Below are positions 1 to 10,806 of a DNA stretch of 64,000 bases, piece by piece; within the stretch, counting starts at the first letter, position 1, and each line of letters begins with the position of its first letter. The translations under genes and the position numbers were made by a program. A model generated the notes under the pieces. It ran no database searches. It had not been told where the DNA came from and was given only the letters and a program-made list of their open reading frames with translations. The stretch spans positions 146,102-210,101 of the forward strand of contig CM040453.1 in NCBI GenBank assembly GCA_022749755.1, in the 5' to 3' direction. Source of the DNA: Azadirachta indica (taxonomy: Eukaryota > Streptophyta > Magnoliopsida > Sapindales > Meliaceae).

Positions 1-1795
1 TTACCATTGATTTTAATTCCTCATCCTTTACTACCATCATACAACCCTTTTATTACAGTTAAAAAATTTATCCTCTCTACTTCATGAACCTTCTGCACCT
101 CCTTAATTTCACTCATTAGCACTAGTACTATTTTCTTCCTATTTCATCAAAACTCATAAATATTTTGTTGTCCCCTATGCATCGCATCAACATCATATTG
201 TCATGGCCTTCCCAATAACATATAACATGCTTCATATCCACAACATCACACAACACATCATTTTTATAAAATTTTCTAATTGAAAAAATAAGCTTATAAA
301 CTTCAATTACACGTGTTTTGGTTCCCTTTTTGATCCAGCTAATTTTGTAGGATGACAAGTGTTTTTTTGTAGGTAAATTCAAGACATTTACTAATGTCTT
401 AGACACAATATTTTCACTGTTGCCGCTGTCACTTATCATCTTGCACGCTTTATTTTTAATTGTTTCCTTTGTAAATAAAATCTTATTTTATTGCATCTCC
501 TTTTCCATTTTAGGTGCCAATAACAGTTTTTACACAATACAAAAAATAACTTTTCCTTTATCACTATCAACCATGTCAACTTTTTCCTCATTTTCATATT
601 CGCCTTCTTTATCTTTTACCATAGCGCCACATAATGTGTTACACCTTTATTTTTTTCCATTCTGAGCATTCATTAGATCTATTCCCAAACTATTGACAAC
701 TATAACACTTGCTTGTCATTGGTTTCATATATAAGTTACTAGTGTGTTGCTTAGTAGTTCGTAGGTTAGCAAAATTACCCTTTTGCTTGATTTCTCCTCC
801 ACTCATATTCGGTGTTACACCTCTATTTTGCAATACCTGGTTTGGTAAAGTCGAAAATTATCGTGCTACAATTTGTGACGTAATAACAAGTTGCTGTAAT
901 TATCTTTTCAGCTTCCTTACCTTATTCACAGTTTCAGAAAAATTCCAAATTGTATATATGTCAAATTAGTCTTATATGTCAGTTTGTAATCCTCTACTAA
1001 ATCTAACAACTAATTGTGATTTCGACCCTTTCAAATGGTTCTTAGATCATAACCTATAAAATTCTTTAGTATTTTTGTTGACTGAACGATTCCTCTATCG
1101 AAAATTATTTAATTGCTTAAATAAATTCTGCTTATAATTAGAGGGTAAATATTAAGCCTTCATCTTCTGTTTCATACCTCCTAAGACCTAATTATGTCTT
1201 TTCTTTAACGCCGTCATTTATTTTGAACATGCTGCCACCACACGAACGCATCCCTTTTCAACTTCATTGTTACCGATTTTACTTTCCTCTTATTTAGGAT
1301 GTCCATATAATCAAATAAATTCTCTACATTTGCCAACCAATCAAGGAAGTTTTCTATGCGCAAACTCTCTTTAAATACGAAAGGTTTAAGTTTACCTTGT
1401 AAGCACCATAATTTTCACTTTCACATGTTTGAATAGAATTTTGATCAATTATATCATCATTTGAATTCTCATCTCTCTAAGTTCTGTTATTCATAATACC
1501 AAGTGATTGCGACACTAGTATCGAACCATGGGATGGGATCCCATCTGCCCTTTATGCTCATGTTTAACCATCTTGTTGTCGCCTAATTCCAACTTGTCCA
1601 ACCTTTAATCAAAATCTGCCAATTCTTGATAAAGAGTTTGAGTGAATTCCCTGACGACTACCTTTCCGACTTCCATGGCTATCGTACAAATAGCCTCCAC
1701 TGTTAGCACATACACCCCGAACATTGTTAGTAAAATGGTTGCTTCCCGTATTTCTGTTGCGCATCATTGTAGTCCCTACTCTAATACCAATTAAT
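1..1795 (-). mobile_element. Decayed Ty3/gypsy LTR retrotransposon, gag to protease part
   Basis: Minus-strand remnant of a Ty3/gypsy element that runs off the left edge. At 128-439 a 103-residue stretch resembles a retropepsin-like protease (SDSGNSENIV, then SYKISWIKKGTKTRV). Near 665-715 a broken zinc knuckle is visible (CYSC, a stop, then GNRSNEC). At about 1200-1375 gag-like residues appear (ENFLDWLANVENLFDYMDI, then AFVWWQHVQ). Another degraded gag piece lies at 1609-1827. Stops and frame changes interrupt every domain, and no reverse transcriptase or integrase falls inside the window, so the copy is inactive as far as can be seen. The family assignment is from recognition of gypsy gag/protease patterns. 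Confidence 0.75.
1779..1791 (-). other. Primer-binding site of the gypsy remnant
   Basis: Read on the minus strand this is TTGGTATTAGAG, one base away from the TGGTATCAGAG complement of initiator tRNA-Met used by many plant LTR retrotransposons. It sits just upstream of the gag remnant, where a PBS should be, and marks the border between LTR and internal region. Confidence 0.65.
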
Positions 1796-2028
1796 GAAGC
1801 GGAAAACGCGGAGATTAATGAAACCAAAGTTTCAACAGGTTTTTAAATGAATTTTATTTAAAAAATAGCTGACTAAACAATAAAGTAAACTCCTCTATAT
1901 ATAATAAAGAAAACTTAAGTTACAAATAAGGAAAAATAAAATTCTACCAAAATAAGAAAACTACAAATTAAAAGAAAACATATTAAATAGAAGAAAATAA
2001 AAAATTTCATTTTACATCAGTTATACTC
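1796..2028 (-). repeat. Probable 5' LTR of the gypsy remnant
   Basis: AT-rich DNA next to the primer-binding site. On the minus strand it holds a TATATATAGAGG promoter-like motif and an AATAAA signal, as in a short LTR. The inner end lies near TTCA before the PBS. The outer end, placed at a TGATG near 2028, is a guess because the partner LTR is outside the window and no target duplication was found. Confidence 0.35.
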
Positions 2029-2724
2029 GTAATAGAACCAAATTTTGTTTAAACATAATTATTTATTTAAATGTTAATTACAGTTACTAGTTTAAACACA
2101 ATTAATATTAAAAATTTTAATTTTAATTTTTTTTAAATTTTTTAATATTTTTGTTACATTTATATATTGATTTTTTTTGTTTACAATTTTTAAAAACTTC
2201 AGACATGACAAAACCTTCTATTTTACGTGATTTTTAGTTTTTACAAACCTGAGGGAAGCCATCTGAAAATCCCCCTGTACATCATTTCTGAGGAAAAAGA
2301 ATGCATATCAAAACTGGCTAAGCTTTCGGTGATTACTCGAGACAGGTTCTTCACTCTTCACCCAGTTATGACCATGTGGGCTTTTTAGATACAAAAGTGG
2401 GGCAGTTTTATGGGCTTCAACCACAAAACATGGAGGATTTATGGGTCTTGCAACACGTCAAACCAACCCGACTTCATACGTCAAACCATGCTGTTCAAAC
2501 TTCAAACATCCGAAACCCGGTATACTCTGCTAATGCAAGAAGAAATTTAACAGTCAGGAAAATGACCTGAATTGGATTTATTAATTCTCGTATAAAGGTT
2601 ATGGTACATAATACATATAGAATTCAAATGTTTTCGGTTGAAATCAGGGACATTTGGAAAGCCCACAACTTGGTTGAAGAAACATAATTGTAAGGGGGCA
2701 AAAAGTTAAGAAGAGAGAAATTAA
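2029..2724. other. Intergenic: AT-rich, then CSP41B 3' flank
   Basis: About 700 bases between the gypsy remnant and the CSP41B stop codon. Positions 2030-2220 are strongly AT-rich. Positions 2580-2724 probably hold the 3' UTR of CSP41B. The 64-codon open frame at 2376-2570 resembles nothing I know and I do not call it a gene. Confidence 0.5.
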
Positions 2725-5700
2725 CTAGGCCTGGAGAACAAGTTTCCTGCCAAGAATCATGTCATCTGTGGAGAAATCAGCCTCTTTCCTGAATGTACCC
2801 CTGCCGAAGTCTAGATTGTAGGAGTCTGTAAGACCTTCAACGAGGTCAAACTCAGGCGTCCATCCCAGCACGTGCTTTGCCTTTTCAATTGATGCGAAGA
2901 AATGCTGCATAGATTATGTTATCAAGAAATCATCATTTGATTCTGACAAGGTAACTGAAAAAAACTGTTGCAGGTGGGACTTCTTTCAAAAATAAATGGC
3001 AAATGGAAAATGTGGAAACAACTTTTCTCCTTTCACTTTTGGGTAATTGTTGACAAATAAGCAACCATGAGAGTTTTCTAAAAGGCAATCTCACCTCCAA
3101 GAACTTTCTTACTGACATGAAACTTATCATTTATCAGAGAAGTTTGGAATAATGCAATTTAGCAATATCCAATTTTTTGGATTACATGCATATGTAGAAT
3201 GCAAATATCAATATCTTAATCATGTCGACTGGAGAATGTAGGTTTTGAGCTTGCAAATTACCTGGTCCCTGAATGGAAATGCCTTTTTTTTACCAAAGTC
3301 AAACTCTTTGGGGTTGTAGTGCACAATTTCAGGCTCAGGAAATCCACCAGCCTGGGAAGAAAATGTAGAATGGATAATTTTTCCAGTCAGTCAACTTCAA
3401 TCACATGGGCATCTAGACTATGTTCTATCAGCAATACAATCGTCTGATACCTTTGCGCATGCCCTTGCTAATCCATCAAAAGTGACATACTTTTCTCCAG
3501 AGATGTTGAATACCTGCTGGCTAGCTTTTTTGTTACCTAGAACCTGAACAAAGGCCTTAGCCAAGTCCTGCAATTGCATACAAATCTCATTATAAACTGT
3601 CCTTTAAATTTTAAGAAATGAAAATATTATGAACACTCTTGGATGAATGTTTGCTAAAGCAAACTGGATTAGCTGTATAAACATCAACCATAAATTTAGA
3701 CAGAAGACAATAGAAGAATAGACTGGCTGGAAAAGAACGCTTTTGTTAACTTTAAACTGGAGTTGCTTGCAAACAAACTGTTTATTTGGTTATGCTAACT
3801 CTAGAAGGGAGAAATGAACCAAATTAAATATGAAAACTTCATAGACAGAAACTCCAATTAGAGATGCTTCTAGTTTTGCTAACCTTTACATGACCAAGTT
3901 GGGTTATTTGAACTCCTGAGCCCGGAATTGGAATGGGGCGACCTGCTTTCAATCGGTGAAAGAACCATTCTTCGACAGGGTTGTAGTTCAAGGGACCATA
4001 TATGTAGACTGGCCTTATAGAAGTCCAATTCACGCCTTTGGATTCCAGTAAGGATTCTGTATTTAGTTTTCCCTTGTGCCTGCTTTTTGGATCAACTGCA
4101 TCTGTCTATAATCATGTACTAAATGATTAGAATATAGCAATAAACACAAAAAAAAAGAAAACAAATCAGCACACTGCATCTTTTGTGCAAGTAACAGAGA
4201 TGTGAATTCACACCAACAGCAGAATCATTCTTCACCACTTGAGAAGAGATGGAAAGAGAACACCATGTTAGGGTATAATGAAGCTTCTGCTTTCGGAGTG
4301 TATAGTAAGCAGAACATAATTTTAACTTTTAGATGCCAAAACTGGACTGGGAAAAGCTAGGCTAAGCTTGAACCGAAGCAACTAAAACAAAGAGGGTATT
4401 CTCATCATTTAACATGGAACTCATAGTTACTCATGAAATAGTTAAACTGCTGAATATATTCTGGATTTGTAATCAGCCACCAAAAGGAAAAGTTTCAGTC
4501 TTTTCAATAATGGCACTAGCAACAAGGTAACAGTGACATTCAACAAAGAAGAGGGAGTAAACTTCAAAAATTTCGCAACCCAGCAATGAAATATTATATG
4601 AAGTTAAACCATGAGTATGTGTAGCACAGTTTTTTCAATACATTTGGACAAACTATAAATAATTTTCTCTTAAGAATTTCATTAAATCCCAATGGACATT
4701 TAGCTATGTTACCCATGTTCTTTCACAGAAATATCTTAAAATTTTCAAGGTGGTATCAAGCCCTTATGCATCACCATGTTGCATCAAGGTCTTTGATTTT
4801 TAAGCCTTCTAAAATAAAAGCATAATTATGACCCACCTCCGCGTGTGGTAGAAGGTCAGATTTGAGATAAACACCAGCAGAAGAGCAGTATATGAACCTG
4901 AGAATTAGAAAAAGATTTCCAAATTACAGACCAGGAAAACATTGAAAGGTTTTACTCATGAGTTTTCACATAAAAACATAATCTGATATATGGATTAGTC
5001 TATCCCATTCGCTCACATTATTTCACATATTCAGCGCTGATATTAATGCTAACGCTATAGTGAAGCATTTTATAGTTTCAAAGCTGTCTTTAACTTAGGC
5101 CATGGATTGCCCCTTATATTATCCAACCGAATATATTCATGTCATCATTCACATTTCTGTTCAATTTAACTCGTAGCAAGCCATATCTTGTTCCAGCACA
5201 ACCATCAATCTTGCTGTGGACATCTGAACAGGCAAACTTAATAGTATTAAAGTTCAAATGTTCAATGATTAACCCTATTAAAGACCTAATGAATTAAAAT
5301 GATTATATGTATAGCATGATTAGACTCTATAATTCAACAGAGATGTTCAAAGCATACTGTTCTAGCTTTGGCAGTGCATCCAATATGGGTTCAACCTCAT
5401 CTGCTTCTCGTCCTGAGATACAGCAAAAAAGAATTCAGTGTACTGAAGAAAAGAAAGTGAGATTTATTATGTGCTTGTTATAACAAATTGTATCCCAGTG
5501 GAAGGCAGTAAAGTGAAAATGAAATGCACAATAAGACTATATATACATACCGTTTATATCATAAACAACATCAAAACCTTGGGCAGAGAGACTGGACTTC
5601 ACAAAATCAAAGTCCTTTCTGTCTCCTTTCAAATGCAAGATCTGTTAAATCATAAATAATAATACTAATAAAAAATTAAGCACCTATCACATACTAGTTG

Positions 5701-6446
5701 ATTTGCTTCAAAAGGTAACAACCGCAGTCTTCAACTAAGGAATAATTTCAAGATAGCATCCAAAATGTCTAGCAAATTTCTCAAACATTTATAATAATAC
5801 CTTCGAAGAAAACTCAGCATATTCCTGGTCTGATTCACCCGGCAATTGTTGGGTGATTGGTGCTTTTCCCCTAGTAAACAAGGTCACCTGTGAAATGCAC
5901 GTGATATGAGGTAAAATATTACACGACACAACGAAATAGAAAAGAAAGCAAATAAGAAAACAGAAGACAGCGGTGAATACTCATACCTGATGACCCTCTT
6001 TGACAAGAAGTCTCGACAAAAATACACCAATGAATCGGGTTCCTCCCATTATAAGAATGTTCTTCTCACCGGAGGCTGTAACTTGCAGTCCTTTTGGCTG
6101 CCATACCTTTCTTTTACACTGCAACATGCACATATCAACAGTTTTGTTATAACGCTTTTGCCGCCTTTTCAAGTTGACAAGAAACTCAAAATCTAGCAAA
6201 CACCCACTTAAAGCAAAGTTGTTAACATATCAATGTAGAATTTATAAATTTGATGACTCAAGAAGTATGACACAAGATTTCCAATATAGAACGGAACTTT
6301 TTAGACAGAAAAGATCTATCAGTAAACAAAAGAAGGCAGACCTGAATTTGGGAGGGAAGTCTGGTGCCATTGAAGTCAGAAAGGGAAGAAGTGAAGAAAG
6401 AGAAAGAAGGCTGAGTTTTGTGCTGAACCACCACCAAGCTTGCCAT
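2725..6446 (-). CDS. CSP41B: Chloroplast stem-loop RNA-binding protein CSP41b
   Basis: Ten coding exons (minus): 6342-6446, 5987-6118, 5801-5887, 5551-5641, 5358-5412, 4837-4897, 3884-4105, 3451-3567, 3262-3351, 2725-2904. All junctions are GT-AG with consistent phase and give 379 residues, the family's usual length. The protein is an atypical short-chain dehydrogenase-like (NAD-epimerase fold) RNA-binding protein of chloroplasts; with CSP41a it stabilises plastid transcripts and associates with ribosomes and transcription complexes. A serine-rich transit peptide occupies about residues 1-50, the Rossmann motif ILIMGGTRFIG follows at about 56-66, then CSSAGVY and RPVYIYGPLNYNP. The chosen ATG is the one giving an N-terminus like Arabidopsis CSP41b. 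It is transcribed divergently from ECHIDNA across about 670 bases. A partial copy of its 5' end lies at 15267-15560. Confidence 0.96.
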
Positions 6447-7116
6447 GATGCTGATCCTGCTAATGGCTTAGCTTCTGTATTTGGTATTGATTGGTGGTGG
6501 AACTTTGGAATGAATTTTCGAAAGATTCTTCTTAGCCATACCTTTCTTTCATTCTTTGGTTCTCTCTCATTGTTACGGTCAGGATAAGACAATGACCCAC
6601 CTGACCATGGTTATACGGATAGCCTCCCGTTTCTACATTCCATCACCTCCTCTCATGGTGTTGTGGGAAAATTGTCATGGCCTAGAATTTTTGAGGACAA
6701 AAAAACAAAAGCAAGGGCCATTCTAAGTGCGGTCCTCCTATTCTTGAGGACACCATACTTCCTGAAACTCGTTGCAAAAGGGTTGCATTCAGCATTCAGC
6801 ATTCACACGAGTGTTTTGAGCGATACAATAAAAAGAAGGCCATAATATCTCGCCAACCTAGACTTTTACGCAGTCCAGATCAGCCCATCAGAACTAATTG
6901 GGCCACGGATAAGCTTCAAGTCTTGTTACAAAACTTTCGGCCCGGCTCAAATGCGAGAACTTCTTTTACTTATCACTAGTCACGCACGTTTTCGATCTAC
7001 GACGAACGAAAACATAACCTTAGAAAACAATTGCAAAGAGATATATTTCGCCTGAAAAATTCTCTCGACGCAGAATTGGTCCTCGGCTTTGTCAAATTGT
7101 GAATTGGATTCTCATC
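6447..7116. promoter_or_regulatory. Shared divergent promoter region of CSP41B and ECHIDNA
   Basis: About 670 bases separate the two divergent start codons, so 5' UTRs and both promoters must fit here. A GGATAAG (GATA-type) motif followed by ACAATGACCCAC at about 6580-6602 recurs upstream of the CSP41B-like exon at about 15548-15570. That suggests conserved promoter or leader sequence. No clear TATA box was seen. The open frames on both strands at 6174-6592 overlap CSP41B exon 1 and its leader and are not genes. Confidence 0.5.
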
Positions 7117-9390
7117 ATGGATCTCAACCAGGTGAGTTATAAACTTGTTTATCACTTTATAGTAATTCGGCAATTGTTTCCTTACTTTTGTTTCTTTTTC
7201 TTTTACGTGATATGTTCTGACTACTAAAATTTAGATCTATAGTTTTTGGATGATTGAAATTGTACCGATTTGTTTGTTTATGGATATAATGAGATATTGG
7301 ATAGAACCTCTGTTTGGTCCGTGGGAATCTGAGAAGAGAATAGAAAATGCTAATGTGTTGTGCTTTCTCGCAGTAGTCTAAAGTTTTTCTATAATCGTGA
7401 ATATTACGTTGCTTTAATCTCATTATAGTAGTGAATTTGTTGAGATTCAGCTGGGTTTTGATTGCTTGCGGACAAAATGTAGGAATATACGCTGAAGTTT
7501 AAATCATTAAAGGGCGGAAGAAAGCTAGAAAAAGCTAATTCATGGAAGACTTTTATTCCCTATTTGGTTTGTGTGAGGCAGATAACTTACTGCAGATTCG
7601 GGATGTTGTTTTTGGTGCTTTTGTATATTTTGTTGATTTCCTGGACATTTGGATTATTCTTGAACCAGCTGCTGGGAGCATATTCTTAGCTTAAGTTCGA
7701 AAAGTTTTTGGCAATTGAAATACCATGTTCACTGCAGCTATCTTGTGCAATGTTATTAATTTCTGAGATATGGGACTAGTAAGCCAATCATTGTCCGATT
7801 CCTTTGTGAGCTTATGTTACTTTGCATCAGTGGACCTATTAATATTTTAATAGAATATTTGTTTGCTTGATGGCTTTTCACTTGAGTGCAAGAGTTGTGC
7901 AGCTGGTTGGGTAAGTTCAACAATTTGTGCCATGATGAAGTTTGATATCCCTCTCTGAATTTTATGCAAAAGAGATGTATATCTATAAAGTCTTGAAAAG
8001 TTTTGCTCTTCAAATAAAAGCCGAACCTTTTGTCTGTATATCTATGAAGTCTTGAAAAGTTTTGCTCTCCAAATAAAAGTAGAACCTTTTGTACAACTTT
8101 TTGATTTATGCTTGTTGGTAATTAAACCTGGATTTTTGTCAAAGCAAAGTTAAATTGCTTAATTGGTTCTCATAATTAGTTATGCTCTTGCTGATATAGT
8201 TTTAATCATGCGCAGCCTCCTGGTGAAAATTATGCCAATCCAAGAACATGTTTCTTTCATGTTTTCTTCAAGGTACGGTATTATATCTGTTCTAGTTATG
8301 TATCTTTGTTCTATAATCCTGTTTCCTAGCTCGATATCATGTTTCTGGTTTCTGGCAGGCTGCAGCTTTGGCATTCTACATACTTTCTGCCCTCTTTTTT
8401 GACAGCTTTGTCATAATTTTTGTGGTGACGGTTCTTCTTGCTGCTCTTGATTTTTGGGTTGTCAAGAATGTCAGTGGGCGTATTTTAGTTGGTTTGAGGT
8501 GGTGGAATGAGATAAATGATCTGGGTGAGAGTGTTTGGAAATTTGAGTGCCTTGACCAGGAGGTTAGTATTACCTATTTTATTTAGTACTGTTTATCTTC
8601 TTTTCACTATACAATCATTCTTTTTTGAGATACCACTTGAACTTCTTGAGAATCTTCTCTCCAGTAGTAGTGATAATTGAGTCTCATGCGTTCTTATCCT
8701 TGTTGTTGATGTAGTCAATGGCTCGAATGAACAAGAAAGATTCCTGGCTTTTCTGGTGGACTCTTTACCTTACAGTAAGTGAATACTGTTTGACTTCAGC
8801 ATGCTACCTAATGACCAAAGTGTACTACACATATGCATCTTGCAAAGCTTTAAAGAATCTATGCAAGAGGGAATCCTGGTAGATTTTGAAGTAAAATGAT
8901 AGTGACTTTTTTTTGGCAAGAATTCCCTATAAAGAATGTGAAACCTATAGAAATTGGCTGGGAAGATATATCAATATAATCACATTACTGCTGGGACTTT
9001 CTACTTCTCCTTTTGTTGTATTTTGTGCATTAAAAGTGAATTTTTGGGGTTTTTCATTTTTTAATCATGTAGGCTGTTGCATGGATTGTGCTTGGAATAT
9101 TCTCTCTCATTAGGTTCCAAGCTGATTATCTCCTTGTGGTTGGAGTCTGTTTGACCCTCAGCATAGCAAACATTGTTGGTTTTACCAAATGCCGAAAGGG
9201 TGAGCAGCTCCTTTTTCTCTTGAGCATGATATATTCTTTGCACAAGCATAATCTTTGTTATTATTTCTTTACAATTATAATTTACTTGATGCTGTTTTCA
9301 GATGCTAAGAAGCAGATTCAACAATTTGCCTCCCAGACCATAGCATCACGATTCTCGTCTACCCTACAGTCAGCATTCAGTGTTGTTTGA
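7117..9390 (+). CDS. ECH: ECHIDNA, TVP23-family trans-Golgi network membrane protein
   Basis: Six coding exons: 7117-7131, 8216-8272, 8359-8562, 8715-8774, 9073-9199, 9302-9390, giving 183 residues. ECHIDNA is the plant member of the TVP23 family. It works at the trans-Golgi network with YIP4 proteins in secretion of cell-wall polysaccharides and auxin-carrier trafficking, supporting cell elongation. The protein shows the family's conserved core: ALAFYILSALFF, then VTVLLAALDFWVVKNVSGR, LVGLRWWNEIND, and the closing AFSVV. Hydrophobic segments at about 25-65 and 115-155 fit a four-span membrane protein. The first exon is only five codons (MDLNQ) and is followed by a 1.08-kb intron holding a 59-bp tandem duplication. 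Its 3' UTR probably ends near 9600. Confidence 0.96.
7977..8094 (+). repeat. Two-copy 59-bp tandem duplication in ECHIDNA intron 1
   Basis: Units 7977-8035 and 8036-8094 share GTATATCTAT, then AAGTCTTGAAAAGTTTTGCT and GAACCTTTTGT, with a few substitutions. It lies about 120 bases before the second exon and has no coding sense. Confidence 0.85.
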
Positions 9391-10806
9391 TTCATTCACT
9401 AAAGAAGCTGAGAGCAAAATGGACTAAACTTGCTTGTGTAAGAGATGCTGAGAAGAGATGGCAGCCTGTACAAATTTGCGAGTACTGGATGGATATATTT
9501 TTGAACTTCTTTGGGAAAATTAGTAGTTGCTTTTGTATTGAGCTTTTGGAGTCCTAATATTTGTACAATGGAATTACAAGAAAATACATTGATAAAATGA
9601 CTGCTTTTCTTTGTTTCTTTTCATAAAAATTTGTTTGTTTGATTCAATCCTTGTTTTGGCTGTAATCAAGATTGAGCAAAATTGAATTTTGTTTCCACGA
9701 TTACTACTACATTTTTGGGCAAAAATTAATTTACTGAGAAATATGAGAATAGATTTTGAAATGATATAACAGATTTGAAGTTTGAACATCACTATTAAGA
9801 AAGAATTTGATTTATATTTATATATTATTGTGAAAATTGATTGTTGGCAGTTATATAAGAAAAATTTTTAAGATTAAAGGCCTATTTTTACCCTTCATTT
9901 ATTGAAATACAAGTGGGACACGGTATTACAATTTATTAAGAAAGAATCATCGCTTCGCGGCTTTACTCCAGTAACAGGAATTAGATAAGTGTTTTACATG
10001 CATTTAAAAATTAACTTTATTTTTTTTAATTTTTTTTCTTATTTAATTCAAATTATTCTTTTGTGAAAAATAATGTTAGCCTTGGTGGCTGTGCGTTGGT
10101 TGCGCCGAGGCAGCCTTTGTGGCTGTAAGCATGGCAGTCTTGGTCGTGAGCTGGCGACGTGTATGGCAACCTCGATCGCATGCAAAATAGTTTTGGTCGC
10201 ACCACCTTCTCAATGTCACCACTGTATCGTAGATCTAGGGTTTTTTTAGTTTTAATTAAAGTTCTTTTATTATATTCAGTTTAACTTAAATGTTAATTGT
10301 TATTATTTGGAATAGTGATAATTTTTAATAAATTATATATATCTTTAATATACATTAATAAATTTAGATAACACTGAAAATAACTCCAAATTAAATATTT
10401 GTATTTTTAAATTCATCTGGAACATGTTTTCTATCCATGTTCCACAATGATCAATTAACTATGTACTAATGAATTCGGATCCATAGTTTAATTTGTGCGA
10501 AATCTGTACTCTCTAAAAGGTTGAGTTAGAGATACTTATCGTTAAAGTGTTAGTAAAACAATGTAAACTTATCCACTTAGAATTTGGTGAAATGTCGACT
10601 GGGTGGAGAATTCCGTGTCCAAATGGGAAATTAGAGTAGAGAATTATATTTAAATAGAGGTTTAAAAATTCAATTGCACCCCTTAAAATAAACTTAATAT
10701 ATTTGTGGACCACTAATTCGAAATATTTACGGCAAAAACATCCTACTTAGATAAATACGTGCTTTACCACACGATTTTGCTAGAAAATCAGTTTACGGAG
10801 ACACAG
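9391..10806. other. Intergenic between ECHIDNA and AP3M
   Basis: ECHIDNA 3' UTR, then AT-rich DNA, then AP3M promoter and leader. A GC-richer block at about 10075-10235 has imperfect internal repeats around GGCAGCCTTTGTGGCTG and GGCAGTCTTGGTCGTG and looks inserted. No coding region or RNA gene was recognised. Confidence 0.5.

Noticed and set aside
6174..6592. Long open frames on both strands (137 and 116 codons) over CSP41B exon 1
   Set aside because: They overlap the real exon in other frames and the leader; residues are not protein-like and no family is recognised.
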